Source: Tilletia caries
Lineage: Eukaryota > Basidiomycota > Exobasidiomycetes > Tilletiales > Tilletiaceae
Direction: 5' to 3'
Assembly: GCA_032718865.1 (NCBI GenBank)
Contig: JALUTQ010000001.1
Span: forward strand, 1,860,001 to 1,924,000
DNA: 64,000 nucleotides
The position numbers and the translations under genes were made by a program. A model generated the notes under the pieces. That model searched no databases. It was not told the DNA's origin and worked only from the letters and a program-made list of their open reading frames with translations. Numbering within the stretch: position 1 is the first letter of the stretch; the number at the start of each line of letters is the position of its first letter. This document shows, one piece after another, positions 9,638-19,457 of this stretch.

Positions 9638-12600
9638 CTACGGCAACCATGTACGAAGCCGTCCCATGATCACATCCCGAGCTGACGTCGCGTCTTGTTG
9701 ATGTCGCCCGTGGTCGACGTCGGCGCGCTTGCGTTTGAAGCCAGATGTCTTCGAGAGCCAGTCGGAGAGACCTCTCGCGCTGTAGCCGCCGTAGCACGCC
9801 TCAAAGAATCTGAGCGCGTGTTCTTGCTTCCACGCCGGGCGAGACCGAGTGATCTCCTCGATCAATTCGATAACCTTTCGCCGACGACTCCACTCCTGCT
9901 TCATGCCCGGCGCAGATCTCCACACCGTCCCCCACATCTCCTCCATGCACCGCGTTCCGAACTTCCCATTCACGCCTATGCTGTACTCCACCCACACGTC
10001 TCGCACCGAAGGACTTGGACGAAATTGGTACGAGGGGAAGACCGTGTCCCTGTTGACGTCGTATTGCCATGGCTCGTTCGCATCCATTTTCTGCTTTCCC
10101 CATCGCTCCTCCTCCTTCAACTTCAACTCCTGAATCCTCTCCTGCTGTGCGCCTGAGATGGCAGTGCCGCTAGAGGACTGAGGAGCCGGAGCTGAGGGTG
10201 GAGAGGCGCTGGAGATGGCAGCGATGGAGGAGGCCGAGGCCGTTATGAAGTCGGCCAGGAGAGCGACAGACTGAGGGCTGAAGCAGGACTGGTCGAAGAT
10301 GGTCGGGTGGATCGGCCCGGGTGGGGAAATGGGAGGGGTTGGACCGGTGATGGCGGGTGCGGCGTTGCGCAGGACGGTTCCGGGGGGGAAGAAGGAGCCG
10401 AAATCGAAGACGGCAAGGGAGGAGAAGAGAGCTGCGGAGCCGAAGAAGGAGAAAGGAGCTGCTGAGGAGCATCATTGAGGTTTGTTGCGTGCCCAGACGG
10501 GTGCCGAGAGGAAAGGTGCGAAGAGTTGCTGCTGCTGGTGGTGGTTGAGATCGAGGAACACAATGCCGAGGCGCGGGAGCTGCTTGCTGTACCGCTGCTG
10601 CTGAGGGTGCCGCTGCTGAAGGAAGACGGCGCACGTGCAGCTGACGCGCTGCTCACATCCTTGGAGTTGGAGGTGCCGACACCGGCCGAAAGGGAGAGAC
10701 TCTGGTTGGAAACCGAAAGGAGAGGACGAGCAGCAGAAGCGGTGATGGTGGAGAGAGGGGGGCAGGCTGCTGATGATATCGTGCATCACTCGGGAGGTTT
10801 TGAAAGACAAGAAGCTGCAGACAAAGGTCGAGCTTTTGATTCAACGCCATGTCCCTGCGCTCAAAACCGGTCTTGATATCAGCGAGCGCCAGCTTGACCC
10901 CGGCTCCGAGCTGCTGTGGAAGTTGCGAGAACTGCCTCTCTGCCTCCGAGTCCTCCGCCTTGACTGCTGTGTTGAGAGCTGCTGCAAACGCGTGAAACTG
11001 CGGACTGGAGAAGGTCGGACACGCTGCGAAGGGCTTGAAGGTCGACCAAGCAGGATGCTGGCTGAGAATCGCCGCATCCTGAAGCAGCACCTCTCGGAAC
11101 CATTCGAGACAATCCAAGAAGGCAGAGAGAGCAAAGTCGGACGCATTTTCATTGGCCGTCCGTCGCTCCTTGAGCTTCTCTCGCTCGTCTTCGATCCACG
11201 GAAAGAGCTGGGAGAGGAGGACGTCGGGAGGCTCCAAAGTGGAGAGATGGAGAGGAGAAGAGCAACGATCAGCAACCTAGAACTGTGCAGTTGACGAGCG
11301 TGAAGGAATGGAGAGCGGGATCTTACTTGTGTGGGCCCTGGCAACATAGTACGAGTCCAGGTCCTGTCCATTGAATCCAGCGACCGCCCAAATCGCATCA
11401 AGGGGGAACGAACGATCGTAGCAGGACCGGAACGCTCCACCGTCGGACCACCCTCCGAGCGCCTTCGTTCCAGAAACACTGGCCCCGTTCTCGCGAGCGT
11501 GCATGGCTCCCGCGGTACGCCCTGCGTGTGTGGTCTTGCCCACATCAACATTGTTGAGGCGAAACATCGTTCGCACCGCGCCGTCATGAGCTGATGAATT
11601 GGGGAGAAGGAAACGTTCGTCAAATTGAGAAACACCATAACAGCAGCATGTGTGCGTGCGTGTCGCCCTCCCAACCCTCATCCCAAACAGTTTTCCAACC
11701 ATCAACAATGGAGCTCCTACCAACCAAACCTCAACCCCAATCGGCAATCCACAACCATCTCTATTCTCTCCCGGCTCCAGCAGAACTACTCACTCTTGTA
11801 GCTCATCTCTTTGCTTGATGCAGAATGTCGTCCACGGAAGACAACCCAACCCCACCATTCCCTGTAACCGTACTTGCCGTGGGTCTTTCTCTTGAAGTCG
11901 GGCGCAAAGGTAGGTCGCCCTCGGCTTCCAAGTTGCATCGACCACAGCGCCTGCATCGCCAGCGCGCCGACAGGACAGCGAAGAGGGTCTTTGTGCCGCG
12001 CCGCGGCAAACTCGTCCAAGCGACCCTGTTGATTCGTCTTGCTGTTGTCGGCGCGAAGTGCTAGAAGCTGAATTAGTCCATTAGTGATGAGAGAGTGTGG
12101 AAGAGTGTTAGATCAGTACAAGTAGAGGCAGAACACACCACACCACACCAGGATGCGCTTGCCTTTATTGGATTCGCATCGCCACGGGAAGGAACAGTTG
12201 CATGATGGACGAACAAATCGGACCACTCCAGTTGGCGAAGAGAGTTTCCTCGAAACGCAGTTGCCAAGGATAGCAAAAGCATAGACCGATCTCGTACCGC
12301 GGTGCCCAACTTGGCTGGTGTACGACCTTGTCCCAGCGCCCACTCACTCAACTTCAAGACCTCTTCTTTTCTAAGCGTAGCTGCACATCAAGTATCAACG
12401 GTGAGGTTAGCTGTTCTGCGGTCTTCTGACAAGGGAATAGGCCACAGGAGAGAGTAGGTTGACTTGGTACTCACCAGAGGAAGACCCGAGGGCCTTTTGC
12501 TCTTGCCCTGCGCCCGCTCTGTTGTGTTTGTCGTTCTTGGAGGTAGTCTCCAGCGAGTTGATGGTCGCATTGTCACGGAGCTTTGTCCGTGTAGCAGTAA

Positions 12601-13349
12601 AGTCGGGATGCTCTCGCCAATCGTCCTCATTGACCTTTCGAAACCATTCCAACGCGTTGATACGCTGCTTGATGGCCGAGTACCCCAACTGAGTTCCTGC
12701 AATCGTCTTCTTTGCCTCAGAGCTCGATCCAGCTCCTCGACCGCTGACATACTAGAAAGATGGACTGCAGACAAATGAAGAGGCTGTCAGCGTGTGAGCG
12801 TGTCCAAAACTCCGAAACCACAGGCCACAGGGATTGTAGAGCCGAACGCATTGAGACCATCACGCTCGAAGACCATTCACGCTCGACAACCTCGTGGTAC
12901 CACATTACCACCGCCCTTGCCCCTTCCCTTCGCATCCAGCCTTGACCATGACGGACGAAAGTATGATCCAATGATGAATGAACTGCTGCTCGTTGTCCAC
13001 ATCTTCTAGGACTCTGGTGGAGTGGTGGGCACTGGGAGAAACAAAGTCAAGGGCTACTCACATGCTCGCGCTTCATTGTCATATCGATGAAGAGCGCAGC
13101 TTTGGACGCGGTGATGGGGTAGGGCTCTATGGGCGGCTGTCGGTCGTTGCAGTACTTCTCGTACTCCGCCAGGTAGCTGTCGTAGTCGCTTTGTGTTTTG
13201 TCCAGATGGGTCGCGCATAGCCGTTTTTCGAAGTGCTGCTGCTTCTTCCAGCACCTCAGCGCTCGTCAGCGCTGCCAAGGCAACGCTTGCAGCGCCATCC
13301 ATGGAGCGCTCGACCTCCAACGCTGCAGGCAAAGGCAAGACGGTCATGC
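9638..13349 (-). mobile_element. Crypton: tyrosine recombinase with GCR1_C-like C-terminus
   Basis: Minus-strand, multi-exon Crypton/Ndc10-like recombinase, which moves DNA by circular intermediates without a DDE transposase. Readable exons are 13349-13062 (SYLAEYEKYCNDRQPPIE), 12751-12475 (LGYSAIKQRINALEWFR), from 12380 (RDRSMLLLSLATAFRGNSLR, first catalytic Arg), about 12063-11830 (HKDPLRCPVGALAM), about 11596-11325 (THAGRTAGAMHAREN, the HxxR motif; GGWSDGG; CYDRSFPLDAIWA with the likely Tyr nucleophile), about 11237-10800 (LLSQLFPWIEDEREKLKE), a Ser/Pro-rich linker, and 10126-9638 (YQFRPSPSVRDVWVEYS, a GCR1_C/Myb-like DNA-binding end). The N-terminal exon needs a one-base frame change near 13200 (NTKR to YDSYLAEY), so this copy may be inactive. 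Limits of the element itself are unknown. Confidence 0.8.
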
Positions 13350-14050
13350 TGACAGCCCTGTGGCCCTGTGGAGAATGGACATCGCGGGCTTGAAAGAGAG
13401 AAGGATGGTGGATGGAAGCTGTAAGCGCGACTCTCTTCACGCGACGCGTTGTGCGACACTTTGTAATCAGTTTGTATGCATTACGCTCCACTGTAATGGC
13501 CAACTTGCCCGGTGCGACGCATGCACGGGACCACTGCTGGTGGACAGTGGAAACGGGACCTTCCGTGAAGTCCCGCTCGGATCATCTCGGCGTCCCGCCC
13601 TCGTCACCACCTTTTGCCAGATTTTATTATATACACTAGAGAGAGGAAAGGGGGGGATGAAACTCGCTTCCACGGGCTTCCATGGTATTCGATGTCTGTG
13701 CGTTGGTGACCAGTGTGCATTACGTCATGGCTGCAGCCACGAAGCTAATAAGAAGCCCCATCCCACCACCTGCAGGCTGCACCCGCTCTCTCTTCCCCTT
13801 TCGGCTCTTCGCCCTCTTGTCGACTGATAGTTTGTTTTTGCCACGTGACTGTCTGTCGAACAAACTCTTCGGCGTTAACATCCGTCCCTCGCTGAAAGTT
13901 CAAGGTGAGTGTTTTTCATGTTTTTCGTTTTCTATTTGTATTTCTGTCTTTTTGGGTATTGTTTTCTACCGTTTTTTGTTCTGTAGTCCATTCTTTTTCA
14001 GTTTTTTTTTTCGTTTTCTTTTATGTTTTTTTCTTCTTTTCTCCTTATCA
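13350..14050. other. no supported gene; possible left flank of the Fanzor element
   Basis: This contains a T-rich stretch (about 13,910-14,060) and otherwise unique sequence. It shares short words (CTGCACCC followed by a pyrimidine run and TCGGC) with the DNA just after the Fanzor hairpin at 19,590-19,610, which could mark element ends. The match is too short to rely on. Confidence 0.25.
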
Positions 14051-14068
14051 TTATTAGATTAAAAGACC

Positions 14069-14200
14069 AACCACGTGACTAGCAGAGTCCAACCACGTGA
14101 CTAGCAGAGTCCAACCACGTGACCAGCACCGCTCCTTTTTTTCTATTCTTCCGTTATTATTATTAGATTAAGAGACGGACCACGTGACCAGCACCGCTCC
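14069..14200 (+). repeat. CACGTG-containing 22-bp direct repeats upstream of the Fanzor gene
   Basis: Three consecutive units beginning CCACGTGACTAGCAGAGTCC at 14071, 14093 and 14115 have a 22-bp period. A fourth CCACGTGACCAGCACCGCTCC follows at 14180. CACGTG is the palindromic E-box bound by bHLH factors. The position 300-430 bp upstream of the Fanzor ATG fits a promoter array, but that role is inferred. Confidence 0.6.
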
Positions 14201-14205
14201 TTTTT

Positions 14206-14406
14206 TCATTCTTTTTCTTTTTCTTTTTCTTTTTCTTTTTCTTTTTCTTTTTCTTTTTCTTTTTCTTTTTCTTTTTCTTTTTCTTTTTCTTTTTCTTTTT
14301 CTTTTTCTTTTTCTTTTTCTTTTTCTTTTTCTTTTTCTTTTTCTTTTTCTTTTTCTTTTCTTTTTCTTTTTCTTTTTCTTTTTCTTTTCTTTTTCTTTTT
14401 CTTTTC
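14206..14406 (+). repeat. (CTTTTT)n hexanucleotide microsatellite
   Basis: About 33 units of CTTTTT with two shortened units near 14,357 and 14,392, ending 90 bp before the Fanzor start. Long K-rich and F-rich frames across it are artefacts of the repeat. Confidence 0.95.
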
Positions 14407-14495
14407 CATCTTTTTTTCTGGGTCATCATCGTTAGATCAAGAGACTGACCAGCACCGCTTTTATTTTTTCCCTTATCTATTATATACAGATCACC

Positions 14496-15695
14496 ATGGC
14501 CGACCCTCCGCCAGCGCCCTGGATTGGGTCAGTAGCACCAGAATCGGTGCTGTGGCCTGGCGTAGAAGGCACACAACAGGCGGCGGAGTGGCATAATGCG
14601 CCCATCGATACTTGGTTTCTACCAAAATACGCCCACCTGCCGCATCCAGTCGTGCCGGATGAAGATATCGGCGGAATGCTCACGGAGCTGAGCGCTACAC
14701 TTCGGCAGCGCCTCGACGCTGTGCCTCCACCACCGCCGTCTCGTAGGACCAGGCCTGGAGAGCGCCCAGACAATTCGCGCTTGAAGACCTATCGCACCCG
14801 GCTTCGGCCGAATACACAGCAAAAAGAGGCACTTCGAAAAACGGCTGGAATATTCAGGTGGACGTACAACCGGGCGGTGGCGTACCTCAAGGCTCATCCA
14901 AACGCCTCTTTAAACGACGTCCGGGAACATTCAGTCACAGAGGATGGCCTTCCCCTCATGAACCTGTCATGGGTGACTCCGGTGCCATACAGCATCAGGG
15001 AGCAGGCGTGCCTTGAGGCCCGTACAGCGCTTCAGAATGGCTTGGCGGCCGTTCGGGACGGCAAAATTCCGAACTTCGAGCTGAAGTTCCGGAAAAAGCG
15101 GGCGCTCTTCTCCTCGTTCCGGATTCGGACCCGTGACTGGGTTGGAGGATGCCTCAAGATCCCAAATTTCGGTCTGGGTCCAGGTCAGCACCAGACCAAG
15201 ATTCGGACGGGGATCGACGTTCCATCGCTGGAGCATGATGGGGCATGCATCAAGCAGGAGAACGGGTCATGGTTCCTGCTTTGGCAGAAGGACATGGGGG
15301 AAGAGAAGATGCGGGTTCCTGCAGCACGTGGGCCACAAATGTGTGCCATTGACCCCGGCGTTCGGACATTTGCCACGATTTACGACCCTTTGCGGGGAAC
15401 GGCGGCAAAATTTGGCGATGGAGAACACAAGCGTCTTTTCCGCCTCGGTACGCACTTGGATGACTTGATCTCGCGATCAACCCAAGCTAAAGCAAAAAAG
15501 CGTTACCGAATGCGCCGCGCCGCAAATCGACTGCGTGCAAGAATCCGGCATCTTGTCGACAAGCTCCATTGGAAGCTGCGTGGCTACCTCAAGCGAAATT
15601 TCGACACTGTGCTGCTGCCAACATTCAACGCGCACCAGATGTCTCGGCGAGGTCAAAGGCGGATCGGGCGCAAGACAGTCAGAGCCATGATGACG
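14496..15695 (+). pseudogene. Fanzor (eukaryotic TnpB-like RNA-guided nuclease), N-terminal part, gene split by an LTR element
   Basis: The frame starts at an ATG in good context (ATCACCATGG) and gives 400 residues before the insertion. After a Pro-rich leader (about 1-90) comes the TnpB fold: LKTYRTRLRPNTQQKEALRK, then GIFRWTYNRAVAYL, the typical N-terminal signature of OrfB/TnpB. LKFRKKRALFSSF and the RuvC-I motif CAIDPGVRTFATIY follow, with the catalytic Asp at residue 286. RuvC-II reads TVLLPTF. The canonical Glu is missing there, as known for Fanzors with a relocated Glu. The frame runs into the left LTR after AVRAMMT and stops 7 codons later. The remaining 74 residues lie at 19233-19457. 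Family knowledge: these proteins cut DNA using an RNA made next to their own gene. Confidence 0.85.
15691..15695. repeat. left target-site duplication of the LTR element
   Basis: TGACG, repeated at 19228-19232. Removing one copy and the element restores the Fanzor frame. Confidence 0.85.
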
Positions 15696-15977
15696 TATAT
15701 TAGCGAGCCTTTGTAGGGAGCCAGTAGAGGGAGCCTGTAGAACCGTAATGTGCAAGATGCAGAGAATGAAGAGTGAATATATGACAAGGGAGAGAACTAA
15801 GTACAATGATGAGCTCGAGAAGGGTAACGATGAGAGCGAGGGAAAAGTGTGACGTGGGAAAAGTGGAGGTAGGGTGTTGCTATGCAAAGGTGCATGAGAA
15901 GAAAGGGAGAGAGAGAGATAAGGGGAGAGAGATAAGATAATGGACCCACGTGTGTAACCACGTGGCCGTCCAGCACA
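15696..15977 (-). repeat. LTR, left copy (3' LTR in the element's own orientation)
   Basis: 282 bp, starting TATATTAGCGAGCC on the plus strand and ending GTCCAGCACA. It differs from the right copy at TATATTAG/TATACTAG and at one A/G in the GA-rich part. Confidence 0.9.
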
Positions 15978-16484
15978 TCCCCACTCAGAAAAAGACGACT
16001 GTCCCGAGTCGTGATCAAGACTGGGAACTGCAGCGGGCATGGCCGCATAGGGGAAGGGAAGCGAGTGACCATGCGCGCGTGGAATGAGAGCGGTGCCGGA
16101 ACGGAGAGTGAAGTGAAGCTGTGCGAAGCGAAAGCAAGAGTGGTATGAATGTATGATGGGACCATGGCAGAGATGTGAAGAGTGGATGTGTCGGAGAGAG
16201 CCGTGAAGAACCGGGCAGCAGGACAACGGATGAGGGAGAAGGAGCCGTCGAAGAGTGGCGTACGCGGGTAAGGGCGCTGATATCGCCGGTGCGGAAGTCG
16301 CGATCGTGAAAGCCGAAGACGTGCGTGGCACAGCCGCTGTTGTTGCCTGCGGTGTACCGTGTAGCTGCACGAAGACGGAAGAATAGGCGTTCTCGGAGAC
16401 GATGCGGCAGTATCGGTCGACAAGGAGGCCGCGACAACAAGAGCCCGAGCCTGGAGCCATGCGTCGCGTGCGCGAAATAAGGCC

Positions 16485-16492
16485 GTGGACGC
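16485..16492. repeat. left target-site duplication of MITE 2
   Basis: GTGGACGC, identical to 17513-17520. Confidence 0.88.
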
Positions 16493-17512
16493 TAAGGCTG
16501 GCATGCGGAGTAAATGTACGGAGTTTTACTCCGCACTGGCGGAGTAACTCACTTTTTGGCAAAGTGCGGAGTACTCCGCAGTTGCTTTCAGCGAAATGAG
16601 GTAAAGTGCGGAGTACTCCGTCACTCCGCAGATTTTTGCTGGCTCCTCCGCGGTTACTCCCTACTCCGCAGTGGCGGAGTAAAATTTTTGGCAAGGCCAC
16701 TCCGCACTCCGCAAAAAAAGTCTCATTTTGCTGCGGAGTACTCCGCAACGAAGAATTTATTTGCGGAGTGAATTTTTACTCCGCAAGTGCGGAGTTTTGC
16801 GGAGTGGAATTCAGAAACTATGAACATATGGAAGAAGAAGCTCTAGTCACTGCTCCCCGTCCTCCTGTGGCGTCACCTTCCGCTTCTTGCGCGCCCGGTC
16901 CGCTTCAAGCTTGCGCTTGCGCTTCTTTTTTTCACCTTGGCCGCCTCCTTGACCTCTTGCTCGCGCTCCAGAATGTCCGTCAGCAGTGTTGTGGGAACCC
17001 AGTCGTCTAGGAACCATTGGCCAACAGCAACGACCTTGGCGAGTTTGCGTGCCCTCATGCTGTGCCTGAGGGAGGTCACGTTGCGCCCAGCGCGAGAGAA
17101 GGGGCATATCACGTGAGACTATTGTTTGCCCGTGAGAAAGTGATGCGCGCTGTGGAGGCCACAAAAGTCAAAACGGGAAAAAATGAAATTCCAAAAGTGC
17201 GGAGTAAGCGGAGTACTCCGCATTTTTGGCGGTCCGAACAACTTTACTCCCTACTCCGCACTGGTGGAGGAACATTCCGGCGAGCTTCCTCCGTCCTCCG
17301 CACAATTTTGGGGAATTTGAAGCGGAGTACTCCGCAGATTTTGGTGAACTTCCCCAAGTTATGCGGAGTACTCCGCGGAGTTTTTGGCCCCTCCGCAGTC
17401 ACTCCGTACTTTTTGCGGAGTGCTGTGCGGAGTAAAAATGCGGAGTAAAACATAAAAAATTGCGGAGTACTCCGCAAAAGTGTAAAATGAGTTACTCCGC
17501 ATGCCAGCCTTA
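16493..17512. mobile_element. hAT-type MITE, copy 2, nested in the LTR element
   Basis: A 1,020-bp element with 21-bp perfect terminal inverted repeats (left starts TAAGGCTGGCATGCGGAG, right ends CTCCGCATGCCAGCCTTA). It is flanked by the 8-bp target duplication GTGGACGC at 16485-16492 and 17513-17520. The interior is filled with GCGGAGTA/TACTCCGC motifs in both orientations and also holds about 300 bp of unique sequence (16,830-17,190). The first five bases TAAGG and the GGAGT inside the repeat are shared with MITE 1, so both may be mobilised by related hAT transposases. No transposase is encoded. Confidence 0.88.
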
Positions 17513-17520
17513 GTGGACGC
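17513..17520. repeat. right target-site duplication of MITE 2
   Basis: GTGGACGC, identical to 16485-16492. Confidence 0.88.
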
Positions 17521-18640
17521 CGAATCACAGCCGACGGTGATGTTCGTCACCAAATGTCGTGCGTCCGCCCAAGCGACACGCGTTCGAACCGTTGCCAGCT
17601 CGGCCGATACTGAGCCACCGCCCACCACGACTCCACACGTTTCCGCCCAGATTCGTCTTTGCCACGCTCCGGAGCCGTCGCCTGTCTCCAGTCTCCCCAC
17701 TCCTGTTGAGACACGGTGAGAGTCGGTGCGCGGTGTTGGCGAGCGGCAAGCCCAGTACCGAAGTGGGTCCCGAGGTCGCGGCAGGCGGCTCGGGAGGCAC
17801 TTTGTTGGGGACGTCTGGATGGGACGGCAGGCAGAGGATTCCGGTGCTGCTGAGCTGGTTCGAACTATGGCGTCGTCCAGCAGAGTGTATCAGCTCGGAC
17901 CTCTCTTGCCGGTTGATTCCTGTGGCAGCACAGTCCATCTCGTATCGTCGGTACACGACGGTCACGTCGCGCCGTTCACCGGTGGGATGCTGGGACGCAG
18001 AGGTGGGTGTGCGCGGAGCCAACGGTGGCGGCAGAGATGCCGAAGGTGGTTGAGATCCCGATGTCGGTACCGAAGTGGTGCATGAGGAGAAAGCCGGTCC
18101 TTGCGCGCGCTGCTGATGGCCTGTCGCGGTGAAAAAAGGTATGTTCCGGGAGCTTTTCGCTGTAACAGGGAGGCGAAGCGCGTAACGGTTGTGGAAAGGA
18201 GAGAACCATCGAGCCACGAAGCCTAGAGTAGCCAGGAGAAGGTAAGGCTGCGTCGAAATGCCGTCGAATGCGAACCAACACCAGGCCAGCAGCAGGAAGC
18301 ACCGACTGTGGCGATCATACAGAGCGGTGTGACGGCCGACGGCGATGACGGATGGATTGAGGATGCCAATCGAAAACATGGGCGAGACTCGAGAGAGGGG
18401 GGGCCGGCAGTGCCAAAGAGCAGAAGTCTAGACCGCCTTGCACGCCCCGTGTCGGAGATGATCGCTGGAAAAGGGATAGTCGGAAGTATGCGAGGAATAT
18501 GTGTGGGGGTGCCGCCGCCCGTGCCTGCCGATGGGGATGATCTTGATGTCTTGAGCCTGGTAAAGTGGTAAGGCGGAGGAGAAGAGAGAGGGAGAGAAGA
18601 GAGGGGGTAGTAGAGAGAGAAGTAGTGCGAAGGAAACAGT

Positions 18641-18784
18641 CGGGAACGCGCGAGGGTCGACAGAGGCTCGGCGTTGGCGACAGAGAAGAAGTCGGGAATG
18701 TGCGAGGGTCAATAGAGGCTCGGCGTTGGCGACAGAGAAGAAGTCGGGAACGCGCGAGGGTCAATAGAGACTCGGCGTTGGCGA
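18641..18784. repeat. 52-bp tandem repeat in the LTR element leader
   Basis: Nearly three units with a 52-bp period. The common core CTCGGCGTTGGCGACAG recurs at about 18,667, 18,719 and 18,771. In the element's own (minus) orientation it lies just inside the 5' LTR, in the leader. Confidence 0.7.
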
Positions 18785-18945
18785 CGGTGAGAACAGAGGG
18801 CCGAAGCAGAGACCTGGGGCGGTCTGGGATGCCGGAGCCGGGGCTGGAGCAAAGGGTGTCTCGACGAGGGAACTGGGGGTTGTGTCGTCGTGGGCTGCTG
18901 AGGATCGTCGGGTCGATGGTCAGCAAGAGAATCCTCTCATCACCA

Positions 18946-19227
18946 TATACTAGCGAGCCTTTGTAGGGAGCCAGTAGAGGGAGCCTGTAGAACCGTAATG
19001 TGCAAGATGCAGAGAATGAAGAGTGAATATATGACAAGGGAGAGAACTAAGTACAATGATGAGCTCGAGAAGGGTAACGATGAGAGCGAGGGAAAAGTGT
19101 GACGTGGGAAAAGTGGAGGTAGGGTGTTGCTATGCAAAGGTGCATGAGAAGAAAGGGAGAGAAAGAGATAAGGGGAGAGAGATAAGATAATGGACCCACG
19201 TGTGTAACCACGTGGCCGTCCAGCACA
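18946..19227 (-). repeat. LTR, right copy (5' LTR in the element's own orientation)
   Basis: 282 bp, from TATACTAGCGAGCC to GTCCAGCACA on the plus strand, followed by the TGACG duplication. Confidence 0.9.
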
Positions 19228-19232
19228 TGACG
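19228..19232. repeat. right target-site duplication of the LTR element
   Basis: TGACG, identical to 15691-15695. Confidence 0.85.
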
Positions 19233-19457
19233 TGGGCGCACGGTCGCTTCCGAAGCCGATTAAATGAAGCTATGGAGGTCGTCGAGGTGGTGGAGGACTG
19301 GACATCCAAGGTCTGCTCAACGTGCGGCACGGTCAATCACAGACTTGGAGGCAGCGAAATCCACCGCTGCCCCGGATGTCTCACAGTCTCGGATCGAGAC
19401 GTCAATGGCGCGAAAAACATTCTCCTCCACTGGAAATATGATTTTCTCAACCAGTGA
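19233..19457 (+). pseudogene. Fanzor C-terminal part (RuvC-III and zinc finger) after the LTR insertion
   Basis: 75 codons including the stop, in exact frame with the part ending at 15695 once the LTR element and one TGACG are removed. Numbered on the joined 474-residue protein it has glutamates at 415, 418 and 421 (VVEVVEDW; one is a candidate for the relocated RuvC-II Glu), a zinc finger with Cys 428/431 and 446/449 (VCSTCG, HRCPGC), and the RuvC-III motif DRDVNGAKN with Asp 456. No stop or frameshift is seen in either half, so the gene seems to have been intact when the LTR element landed. As it stands the two halves cannot make one protein unless the 3.5-kb insert is spliced out, and I see no evidence for that. 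Confidence 0.85.

Larger units (their letters stand above)
15696..19227 (-). mobile_element. non-autonomous LTR retrotransposon (Copia-like, minus orientation) inside the Fanzor gene
   Basis: A 3,532-bp element with two 282-bp direct LTRs (15696-15977 and 18946-19227) and a 5-bp target duplication TGACG. Read on the minus strand the LTR starts TGTGCTGGACGG and ends with TATA. Just inside the upstream LTR is TGGTGATGAGAGG, similar to a tRNA primer-binding site. Just before the downstream LTR is a purine run, AGTGGGGA, a likely polypurine tract. Apart from a nested MITE the interior is about 1.95 kb. It has no recognisable gag, integrase or reverse transcriptase. A weak RNase H-like stretch (AELATVRTRVAWADARHL, then CDSAS) sits at about 17,640-17,513 on the minus strand. 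By eye the two LTRs differ at two positions, so insertion was recent. Confidence 0.85.

Noticed and set aside
13730..13810. left end of the Fanzor element
   Set aside because: Only short shared words with 19,590-19,610. Not enough to define an end.
14163..14435. long Lys-rich and Phe/Leu-rich frames
   Set aside because: They are translations of the (CTTTTT)n microsatellite and have no independent coding support.
17525..18379. 284-codon minus-strand frame inside the LTR element as a gene
   Set aside because: No gag or pol similarity over most of its length. Kept only as a weak RNase H remark.
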